From Sternotherus odoratus (Eukaryota > Chordata > Testudines > Kinosternidae), in contig JAVMKO010000001.1 of assembly GCA_032164245.1 (NCBI GenBank), positions 82,209,892-82,273,891 on the forward strand: a DNA stretch of 64,000 nucleotides, written 5' to 3'. A program made the translations under genes and the position numbers. Of the stretch, positions 11,102 to 23,100 are shown piece after piece. A model generated the notes under the pieces. It was given only the letters and a program-made list of their open reading frames with translations, was not told where the DNA came from and made no database searches. Positions within the stretch are counted from its first letter, which is position 1, and each line of letters begins with the position of its first letter.

Positions 11102-14100
11102 CTGGAAAGAGAACATTTCATATTTTTAAAAAGAAGCCATCGTGATCCCAAATCCTACAGAAACAATGTTTCAGTGTAACAGAGCTGTGGGATGTGAACA
11201 TCCCCATTTTGTCAGACTATTTTCTATTCCATCTCTTGGAAGTTACCAGTACAGTTAGCTAATCTTTGGCATTTTGGAACTACAAGGAGACCTAGCTGAA
11301 AGATAGTCTCAGGCACTGAGAACACGGTGGGGGCACCTGGAGGTAAGGGAAATACTCATTGTGCCTTACAGTGCTTCCTCATCCCACCTAGCCAGTATTA
11401 AGAGCATACCCAGCCCACGTCCACCAGAGGGAAGCTCAGTGAGGAAGGACCCACGCCAGGGTGATGGAAGTAACGGGGGAATCCAGAAGACATTTGCCTG
11501 CCTACACAAACTCATGAAAAACTCTGCTAGAATTTGTAATGTGAAAGTATGAAAAAAATATTTCAGAAGTAAAAGAAGTTTGTCTGGGCTCCTGGAATTT
11601 CTTTGCAAATGCTGCTAGCAGCCGAAAGGACAATGTTGTGGTCCTCAGTATCTCAACAAACATGTTCCAGCGATTCCACCTGTAGTGTCTAGGACTGCAG
11701 CACACCACTAATCCCAGAGATATGGCTGGCTACCCAAAAGAGGCCTCAGACTAGAGCTGTGCGAATAATGGACTTTTCAGTTCTCTGGCAATTCCGGAAA
11801 AAAAGGTTGAAAAGAAACTCATTTGGGATGGACTCAAAACAAGCTTTTTCAGAATTTTCAGCAAATTGAAAAATTTAATTTTCGTTCAAAAAAATATTTA
11901 ATTGAATCCAACACAAAATGCTTCATTTCAATGTCAATCATTTTTTAATGTTTGGGATTTTTTAAATATAAAATTGAAGGATATTTGGAAAAAAGTCATT
12001 TCAAAATGAAAATTCAAAGCATTTAGTTTAGAAAATGTTGAAATGAAACATTTTGCCGCCATGATTAAAAAAAAAAGAAAATTCCATAAATTTGCAGAAT
12101 GTTTTTGTGTTGCCAAATCTGCATCCTTTGCTGAAAAAGTTTTGGCAGATAAATTTCAGGTAGCAATATCTTCGATACACACTCCTGTTAATGCTTGAAG
12201 AACAAGGACCTGGAATTTTGGCAGTCTCTTGATCTGTTCTATAATTTAGCAGTGCCACTTACTGGCTGAAGAGATAAACAGCACCTTACACACAAGCCCT
12301 GCTAACTCTAGCTTGCTGGAAAGCATGCTTACTGATGTGGACAAATGCTTAGATAGGAAAGTAGCCTGGAACTACCAAACTAATTGCAGTTGTGACCAGG
12401 TCTGAGCTCACATCTCCAGAAGTGAAAGATTAGTGTCTTAACCTACCTACCGCTCCCTGGTTCTTAACAGAAATAAAAAGAGGGTCCAGTTTCCAGCCCT
12501 ATCAATGATGTGGTGAGGGAGTGCCAGTGCTCAGAATGCTTCTGGCAAGAGGGAGAGGCTGAAGTGTAAGCTGCATTGTCCAACAGTTATATAGCCATGG
12601 CTTGAGCTGGCAGCACCTGGCTGACATACTAGGAAATGTGCCCACGGCCACTGTGGGAGTTTACAGCAGAAGCTGCCACACTTTTTTTGGGGGGGTTAGA
12701 GATCCTTTTCCTGTAATGAGTCAATGACTGGGCCACCCCCCCAACCAAGATCATTCATATCGTGCCCTGGAACATTTGCCTTATCTCTTATTTTCTTCCC
12801 AAATATTTTTTCTCTCTTTCTTGTCAGATTTGGTTTTCATTTAGGGCTTTCTGTGTAATTTACTGGGTATGTTGTCTTCTTCTGATTCTGGTTTTGCCCT
12901 CTTTTTATCTGCCTTGGTCTTCTCTCCTGCTTGGTGCAGTGACTTCTGTCTCTCTCTGCTTTCATGTTGTCACTTTGAATTTGCCACCATGCTACACTGC
13001 TGCTACAAGTTGCCCGCTGCCAAATGAGGGCTCACTATCAAGTGTTGTTTAGGAATGGAGGAGAGAATAAGAGGCTGTGAACCCAACAGCTATAAGTAAC
13101 AGGCCACATGCCTCCCTTGCCTGCCAGAGTTTACTGACATATTTTGAGATGGCCACTCCTGACATAGGGAATTCTGGTCTTAAGAGTTACTTGCAGGTCA
13201 TTGGAATGATATTTACACAATTACAGAAAAACTGAACGTGTGTGTATATATAGAGCTGGAGAGGGCCTTTTAATCCTTATGCAAACTTGGAGCTTATTAA
13301 GATGTCTGGCATGCACACTGTTGTTTTATTTGATCCAGATTCACTGTTTCAGTCAGTCAGAGAAACAGAAGCTGCAAGTACAACAATAAATGGAATAAAT
13401 GTTAAGTTCCCTTGAACGGTTAGCATCTCTGTATCTTTCACTGAAAATCTAGTGCACAATTTCCTACAGCACATATTATCAGTGAATTCCCCACACATAA
13501 ATCTTTCTTATAGTAGCAGTGCACTAGCAGAACTATTTATCCATCTGTGTAGCAGTAGAGGCTCACCAGTGTCACAAAGATATGCTAGTCAGGACTCCAG
13601 TTCTCTTTCCATGGAGACCAATAGGTCTAGAACTGAAATAAGAACCACAAGGAACTCACCAGAACTTGCTTAGGGCAGCCATTCAGCTCAGGTAGTTGTG
13701 TGGTCAGGCATGCTAAAGGGCCCAGGGCACAGATAATAGAATCTAAAAGTACTGACAAACTTCCTGATACAGCCACCATCCCCTAGAAATAAGGAAGGAG
13801 AAATGAATTGAATGGGTATAAGTAGTGGAGACTGCAATCCCATCACCACAAACATCTATTCTCTCAAAGATACCACACATTCTCTCTTGGGTTTATCCAC
13901 CAACCCACTTGTCTATCTATTGTTTGTATCATAACAAAGCCATGTGAGGTACCGTATTTTCCGGCGTATAAGACGACCGGGCGTATAAGACGACCCCCAA
14001 CTTTTCCAGTTAAAATATAGAGTTTGGGATATACTCGCCGTATAAGACTACCCCTCTTCCAACGCGCACCAAATAAAAATTAAAAAAACTCCAGCCTCCA

Positions 14101-17100
14101 CTTCCTAAATCACCCCACCAAAAATCTCCACCCACCTCACCCCCTAACTCACTCCAGTCCACGGCCCCAAATCCCCTGCCCCACCCCACCCCCAGTCTCC
14201 ATCCCCACAACCCTCTAACTCACCCCACATCTCAAATCCCCTGCCCCAACTCCACTCACTCCACTCAAACCTCCCCCCAACTCACCCCAAGGGAGGTCGC
14301 ACTGGGGGGTGCCCCAGGGCTATGAGGGAGTCACTCTGGGGGTGCCCCTCCCCTAACTCGCCCCCCGGCAGCCGCCGCCTCCAACTCAGTGCCTAAGAGC
14401 CATAGTTACTAAGTGATAAACATCATTGGGTCCAGATGCAGAAACAGCCAATCTGGGGCTGACATGTAGATGTATTTAGAAAGAGGCAGCAACAGGCTGC
14501 TGCAGTGAGTACAAACACACACGCACACTGTCTAGCAAACACATGGCACACGCACACCTTGTATTTCTCTGAGCCCAGACTGGAGCCCTTAATTACAGGA
14601 CAAGACCAAATAGTGCTGAGAACATAGGTGCTAATGTATGTAACTCTGCAGAGCTGCACACACCACACATACTGGACAGGCTAAGCAGCCACCTGAAACT
14701 CCCCTAGTACCAGTAACACCAATGTCAGATCAGAAAGCCTACTTGAACCAGGAGAGCTGCCATGGGGAGTTAGAGAAAGGGGTCCTGGTGACGGGCAACA
14801 TGGGGGGAGAGGATCTGGTATGGAGGGAGCACAGAGGATTGGGTGATGGGGGAGAAAGTGCACTGGGGGGCAAAAAGGGTTGGGGGGGCAGAGTGCAAGA
14901 AAGTCACAGAGTGGGGCGAAGGGGGATGACACAGAGAATCGGATGAGGGGGAAGGGAGAGTCCGGGTGGAGTGGAGGGGGTTGGCAGAGAGGATCGGTGA
15001 GGGGAACAGGAGAGCCTGGGGGGTGGGAAGAGGATTGGGGTGGGAAGGAGAGTCGGGGGGGGGGGAGGGAAGAGCACCCCAAGAGGGGTGCAGAGGGTCT
15101 GGTGGGAGGAGGAAAGAGTCCCAGGGGAAGGCACAGATGCACAGAGGATTGGGTATGGGGGAGGAGACAGTGCCCTAGGGGAGTCACAGGGGATCAGGTT
15201 GGGGGGGGGGGGAGGCACAGAGGGTCAAGTGGAGGGGGAAGCCCCAAGAAGGGGCACAGAGGGTTGGGTGGAGGGGAGGACACAGAGGGTCTGTTGGGGA
15301 GAGCGACAGAGTCCTGGGGGGAACACAGAGGCTGGGGGGGGGGGGGGGGGCGAATCCCATGAGAGGACACAGAGTATTGGGGGAGGGGAGAGCACCCAGG
15401 GAGGGGGGGGGGCAGAGGATGGGGGAACTACAGACTGTGGAGTGAAGAAGGGGAAGCCCCGGGCGGCACTCGAGTGACGGGTTCTGGTGAGTGTGGGCTG
15501 GGGAACCGAGGGGGTTGGGTCTGGTGACGGGGGAGCTCAGGTTCTGAAGAAGGAAAACGAGGAGTAGAGGCTCTGGAGCAGAGGGAGGGAGCCGGAGGGC
15601 GGGACGTGGCGAGGTGAAGCCCGGGGGAGGGAGATTTGCTGAGTGGGAGCGGAGGGGGGAGGGAAACAGAGAGCCGGTGAGGGGGGACGGGGGGAGCGGT
15701 GCTGAGGGGGGTGGGGGGCACACAGCCAGGCGCTCCCGTCCGTGTCCCTGGAGAAAACCCCAAAGCCCCGGGCCAGGCCGCTCACAGCGCGGTGCTGGGC
15801 CCCGGGACCGGAGCGCGCCGTGCCCAGCCCACCAGATCTCCCCGGGCGGCTCCCGGCTTGGTGCGCCGGAGCCCCGGGCCGGGCAGGAGGCCCGCTCTAC
15901 AGCCGCTTCCAGGCGCCCCCCCCCCCCCCCGGCACCGGAGTGATCCGAGCCCAGGCACATGGACCCGAGCGCGCAGAGCCGACGCTGCCCCTGGCGGATA
16001 CCCGTCCCCAGCCCTTCTCCCTATGAGCGTATCGGGCGCCCGCGGAGCCAGCCCAGCCCTGTCAGCCGCCTCTCCGGAGGTTTCAGCACCCGGCGTATAA
16101 GACGATACCCGGCGTATAAGACGACCCCCGAATTTTGAGAAGATTTTCCGGAGTTAAAAAGTCGTCTTATACGCCGGAAAATACGGTACTTCATTCACAT
16201 ACATCACTGTCCCAAACAGTTTACAACAGAATCTCAATAAGCAACGCACAAATACAGGAAAAGGGTGGGAAACAACAAAAAACAAAGGCAGAGTACTGGA
16301 GTAAGTATGTCTTATTAGGGTCACAATTTTTATGATTTAAAATATAATCACTTTTTCTCATCTATTGCAATAATATTTATTTAAACCCCAACTCAGATCC
16401 AGAAATTGGAAGCACAGTGAAGAATATTGCCTCTCTGGGCTCAAGGAGCTAAGACTGTAGCTAGGCTTGCCTTAAGGTAACATAATTTTTGGAGTGGGGA
16501 ATTACTTTCCCACATCCTACTGTGAAGGAAGAGGTTTTCACCTTTACGATTACAGGAGCTACTTCCCTGTACAAAAATCCCAATTGGGACACTGGGGAAA
16601 AGCTGTTTGTTTTATTGGTGATAAAGCATGCAGGGTGAAGGACAGTGGGAAGGAGACTATATTGTTACCCATTAAACCCAATGCAGTTTAGAGTCCAGAT
16701 TACACACATGCTATGTTGGGAGTACATGTGAGATTCCCTGATTTGGTACTGGCTCTGTACTCACCTCTGTCTCTTGCAGCCGGTGTCCAATGAGGCTCAG
16801 AGATTCACCCAGCAACTGTAGATGTGCAGCTACATCAATGGGATCTGTATCAGGGGCTTTGGCTGGTGAGGAGGATAACACCACAGTGCTGGAAGGGGAC
16901 TTCTTATGAGGTGAAAGCATACCTGCTGGGGAAGCTTAAAATAGGTGGGTGAAAATATATCTATCTTGCTATCTCCTCTTTCTTACTCCTTTACTGACAA
17001 GTCTGTCTTGATTGTAAACTCTTAGGGGTTGGAGTCTCTCTCATACTTATGCAAAGCACCAACACCACTTCTTGCTACTGTATTAATAACGAATATTACT

Positions 17101-20100
17101 ATAGAAGTAATGGGAGATTCCTTCATTAAAGAGATGCTAAACTAACCATATTCTTTGTTTTTGTTAACTCCAACCTCTAGCACATACCCAAACTTTTCTC
17201 CTGTTCCTTCGTGCTTTATATATTCCATTATCGATGTGTTGTGTGAATGGTACCATCTTTATATAGCTTAGGGTTGGACAGGATGCCCTTTAGAATGGCA
17301 TAATGCCCTATTAACAGCATTCCCCAGTCCTCTAGAGGGATCATTTTTGAGTAAGAGACTAATCAGACACCAAAGTCATGGGGAAGTAGGAAGGAAAGAG
17401 CAGAAGGTGTTCTCTCTATTCCCTAATCCACAGGTAATAAATTCCCCTTTCCCCAAAGACTTGAACAAATGGGGTGTGTCTATTACCTTTCACTTTTGGG
17501 GCACCCTCTAATGAGGCTGCCTTCCTCTTCACTGTTGTGGCCTCTGCTTTATTTTGCTTATGCTGCAGATATTGAGCTTTCTGCTTCCAAACCTGCACAG
17601 AACACGGAGAGAAAAGCAAGATTCAAACCATTAGGCAAACCTGCTGGCAGGATTTGGGAGATGGGGTGACTTTGGATAGCTGACTGGCTAAGCAATTCTC
17701 CCAAGCAGAAACCAGACATGGGGCTGAGAGCACCCAATTTCCTTACTGCAGGGGGTTGCACATTTATTTGCCATAGTGTAAGACCCATTGCAAAAGCAAT
17801 GCTGCCAGCATGAGAGGATCCAGGCAGCTAATTCACAGAATTTATTCTACAAAAATATATTCAGGGGCATACCTACCAGTTTGTCCTTTTCAGGCAGCTG
17901 CTTCCACACTTCTGCCAGTTTTTTGCTCAACTCCCCAAAATCTAGGAGGAAAAGGGGAGGTAGCAATAAAAGGGGATAAGTTAATAAAAAAATGAAATAT
18001 AAAAATCAACCAAGAGAAGACAGTGGAAATTCTGTATAAATACCGAAAGTTCAGGAAACTGGCCCATGCATATGCTGTTAGCAAAGAGCCTGTATCACAG
18101 TTGAACTACCCATCCTTGGAGACTATTTCCTATAGTCTCAACCTAAAAGGAACAGGTGGATGCTGGGCACATACATCTGCACTAAGGAACATGTGTATAT
18201 GAGAGGCTGCATAACATACTATTGGAAACTGTTTCTCAGTAAAAGTTATCCAAATTCACTGTTGGGTTCAAACACCATATTAGATCATGGGCGCCTCTCC
18301 TTTTCACTTTACTGCCTCTTATTTATACCATCCTGGCAGACTCTTTGCACTCCAGCATCAATAGTGGGTGTTGGGACAAAACACGGATACGCCCTGGTAA
18401 CCAATCTGACTGGACTATCCCAGTGACAGATGTATATGAACAGAAGAAGAGGGCTGGTTATTCTCATACCTATCCCTGGATGCTCGGCTACAATGCTCAC
18501 TCGATATTCCTTACAGAACACTTGGTAGGCAGACATGTTCTTCTTCTTTGGCTAATCGCAAGGAGAAAAGAAAACAAGGAAGATTTTTAATTATACTGAG
18601 ACCTATTTAAATTTAAGGATAAGCTCTCTGCCAATGCATTTCACTCCTGACCTGAGGCAACCCCTGCTATTCTGGTTCAGGATCAATTTTGATATGCAGC
18701 ACTACTTCTTATTCCATTCCTAGGGCATTGTCTACCACATGGGTGAGGAGTGCAATTCCCCAACCAGAGTACACGTGCTTGCGCTAGCCATCATTGTGTT
18801 AGTGTGAGTATATATAGCAGCATGGCCTCGGTAGCACAGATAGCAACAGTGGAAGCATGTCTGAGCTGCACCGAGTGAACCCCAAGCTCGTGGTGTAGAT
18901 GAAGTCTAGGACGTCCCATAACTCTTTCAATTCAACTCAATCCTGACAACCGGCACCCTCTCTTATTCCCGTCCTAGGATTTCTATGGGAGTAAGACACT
19001 AGCAGTACAGCAACTGTGGTGGCAGAGGCAGTTGCCAATATGTGCTCAGCGAAATCCTACATGTAATCTTAGAGCCTATTTTACTGAATGAGGGTGGTTA
19101 TTGGCTGGTTTCCTGGGGTTATTCCTGCTTAATTCTTGACACAATCCAGCTCACTCTGTCCAATCTGTCATTTTCCCCATCTGTATACGGCAAGATGACA
19201 TTGCTCTAATTACTGCCACACCACTGAAACTGTGTCAAAAGTTTTCCCCACTTGCAGTTTTAGAAATTAGCCATGGACACCTGATGTTCTCGATTCTCAG
19301 CACAGGATGGAACTGGGAATGTGGTCCATCTATAAGTTTAATAGCTTTTTTTTCTTTCATTTAGGAGATAATGGACAAATACAGTAAACCCTCGATTTAA
19401 CGGACCTCGATTTAACGGACTTCGGATGCAACGGACAAAATTTCTAAGCAAGTCTGATGCATCCGAAATCCATTTGTCGCGGGCTGGCTGCCGGCTCCCG
19501 GCTGCCGCCTGGGTCACAGCAGCAGGCGGGCTGGTTGCCGGCTCCCGGCTGCCGCCCGGGTCCCAGCAGCCGGAACCCCGGCGGGCTGGCTGACGGCTCC
19601 CAGCTGCCACCTGGGTCCCGGCAGCGGGCGGGCTGCGGAGCTGCTGCCCCGACCCTGTGGCGGTCGGGCTGCTGCTCCGACAGCTCTTTTTTTATTATTA
19701 TTATTAAATAACAGACTTTTTCATTTAACGGACACCCCCTCGCCTGAATTAGTCCGTTAAATGGAGGTTTTACTGTACTTCGACTTCAGCACGGAGTTGT
19801 TTTCCCTTGCCATATTTTACCAGATCAGTGGCCATTCTGGTCCAGTACCTGCCTGGCAGTAGCTAGAATCAGACGCTTCAGAAAAAGGTGCAAGAAACCC
19901 CAAAATAGGCAATTATGGCATAACTTGTTAAAAGAAGTTTCTTACTTCTGCTGTTAGGTAAAATTAGAGGCTGGTGTATGCATGGTTGTGTATATCACAT
20001 GATAACTGATGTTCCGCAAAAAAGTTTCAACAGTGAGACAATTAATATTGATACTTAATTTTTCTTCTTTAGGTTTCAGGGTTAACAACCATTTGACATA

Positions 20101-23100
20101 GACAGGATGGCTCATGCCGCTGAGACCTACTGTTTCAGTTTATACTTGATTCACATTTTGAAGGTTATTTTCATAACAACAAGAGCTAGAAATATTTTTT
20201 TAAATAAAGCCCAGCTTTTGGAACAAAGGCAATGGTTCTATGGCTAATTCTGTGGCCAAAATACAGAGTGTCTTATCCAGTGTTACCCCATGTCACAGTC
20301 TCTTAGACATCACAATTTCTGCTACCTATTTATTTGCTCCTGCTCTTTACCTTTTCTTTATCCTTTTCTGCTTTCTCAGCTTTTTCCTTCTCCTTTTCTT
20401 CTTTTTTCTTTTTCTTCTCACTTTGTCCATCTGTGTGGAAAACAGGAGGTGGCGGGGGAGGCACAGGAAGGACAAATGGAGTGCTGGACGGAGGGGGTGG
20501 CAGTGGCGGTGGTGTCACCATAACTTCTGCTACTGCTACAGAGGCAGAGAGTCCAGAACTCCTCTTAGACTTGGAGTGCTTCTTCTCCTTGTGTTTCTCT
20601 TTGTCCTTTTTTTTCTTGCTTTTCTTTGACTTCTTCTTCTTCTTGATCTCCCGGTAGGAGTCATCTATCACCAACTCTCCGGCCTCTAGCTCCCCACCAG
20701 ATGATGAACCTGATTCCAGTGGTGGCTCCATACTTGAAAGGTCATATTCACTCCCGTGACCTTCTGAGAACAGGGAAGTGTCAGGGCCAAATCCCTCGGG
20801 GACTGGAGGTGGATGTGGGTCTGGCAGTGGCTTGTGCTTCTTCCGAGTTGATTTCAGGAAGCTTTGGAGCTCATGGCCCAGGAGGAATGAGCCTTGTTCA
20901 TCTCGACCTGACTTCTTGGAGGATTTTTTTGCTGCTGCTGGTGGTGAAGTGTATGAGAATGACTCCTCGTCTACTGTGCTGCCCCCCTTTTCTTTAGGTG
21001 AAAGGATGAGCTTCATCTTCAGGCCATCAGGCTCACGCAAGGTCAGTGTCTCTGTGTTTACATAGAGCGGCTTCATCTTTTTGGATTTGTGGAAGCTTCC
21101 ATCATCTAGTGTGAGCTCTCCACTGCTACTACTCAGTTTCTTCTTATGGTGCTCCTTCTTGCTCTCTGAATAGCCAGTGGCAGCAAAGGAAGAGAAGGAT
21201 GATTTTTCGGATGTCTTTTTTGAGGGCTTGGAGCCAGTGGCAAGAGGTGAGGTGATAGCCTTAAGAAGATCCATAGCTGTGTCAGAAGAGGTTGGGCTTG
21301 AGACTGCTTTTTTCTTCTTCTTTGATGGTGACTCTGAAGGTGAAAGGTCTGAAAAAGACCAAAATAAATCAAAGTGAGGGGGAGACGGAATGTGACATAT
21401 CTCCTATGCAGCTTGAAGAAGAGGGGTTCAGAGTCCCACAATATTCCTGATGCTCAGGGCTAAATGGTCACCTTTCTGGCTTACAGAGAAGTCCCCTGAA
21501 TCTTGTTGCAGAGGAAGATTGGCACTAGACTGGTCACAAGAAACAAGGCTACAGAGAAACAGAAGCTGTGAGCTTCTGGTTAGTTACGAGTATGAACTGT
21601 TAAGATAATTCTGTGTTCATATTAAACTCAGAGAGTCTGTTTTGACCATCCCATGACATGAAAATACTGTGACTGGAAATTCAGAGGAGCCAGTATTACT
21701 GTGAGTATTATTAGTATTGTTATGATTGCTACTATGGTAGCACCAAGGAGACCCAGTCAGGGACCAGGACCCCATGTGCTAGACACTTCATAACCAAAAC
21801 AAAAAGAAAGTCCCTGTCCCAAACAGCTTACAATCTAAGAAAATCCATAGCTTGATCTTTCAGAGAGAAAAAACAAGCACAAAAGCAACATAGAGGGATG
21901 TGCAGTATTGCCAACTTCAAGAGATCAAAAATCATGAGTCCGACCTCCAAAAATCATGAGACTGGTCCTAAAAGCACGAGCTTTTTAAAAAGATTGACCT
22001 AAAAACGCAGTATAGTCTGTTGATTTTTGCACTCCTGCCCATCGCAAGGGTCTATGCATATGACAATTAGTGTTGCCCAAGCTCACACATGTACTGGATA
22101 GGGGGATTTTGGCTCCTGCTGCAGGAACTCTCATCCCCACATCTGCTGTCTCCTGCCCAGCAATGAATCCTGTCCTCGAGTCCCATTCATCACCACCCTA
22201 TCACTTCAGCCCCTCTACCCCATGTGACACCGTGCTCAGTTCACCCTCCCAGCACTCACCCCATCTGCTCAGAGCCTATCATCAATACAGATTGTCCCCC
22301 CATCGCACCAGCCCACAACTGCCTCACTTCAGCTCCCCCACAGCTCCCAGGTCATAGTTAGCCCTCTCAGTCTCACCTCTGCTCCTCTTAGGGTTCTTCA
22401 CCCTCCCCAGGCTTGTGGGGGCTACAGTGGGTTCCCCTCTCCCACTTCCCAAAAGTAGGGAGCAGCTGCCTGGGGCTGACAACCGGAGTCCGCAAGGAGG
22501 GGCTCTTGCCGTCAGCCCCGGGTGGCGAGGACAGGGTAGCTGACAACAGGAGCCCCAGCAGCTCAAGGCTGGCAGCGATTTCTAAGTGAAATTAAGCCTC
22601 ACTCGTGATCTGGAGATAAAACTCTCAGGATTTTTTTTTCCCCCCAACCAGGCACCCAGCTCTGAAGGTAGCACCACTGCCAGCAGCAGCACAGGATCAA
22701 GGGTGGCAATACCACAACCCTCCTACAATAACCTTGCCCCCTGCCACAGTTCCCATTTGGGTAAGGACCCCATCAATTACAGCACTGTGAAATTTCAGAT
22801 TTAAATATCTGAAATAATAAAATTTAAATTTTTAAAATCCTGTGACTGTGAAATTGACTAAAATGGACAGTAAATTTGGTAGGGCCCTACTGATCAGCCT
22901 TTCTGCCCCATAGCATCAATCCTGTATGCTTCCTAGCCTCACCTCTGTAGAAGAACTCATCAGAGGAATGCTTCCTCTTCTTCTTATGAGATTCTGTCCC
23001 CAAGAAGAAGAGGTCGCTGTCCTGGAATCAGAGAAGAAAAGGAGCTGAAAAACCAATAGGAAACAAAACCAAATTCATACTGGCTCTTGATACAGATAAT

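Noticed and set aside
14681..16100. Several 100-258-residue frames rich in glycine or proline on both strands
   Set aside because: They are translations of the G-rich tandem array and CpG block inside the TIR element; low complexity and overlapping in all frames.
20240..20657. Plus-strand frames opposite HMGXB4 exon 5
   Set aside because: Phenylalanine/leucine-rich shadows of the lysine-rich coding strand.
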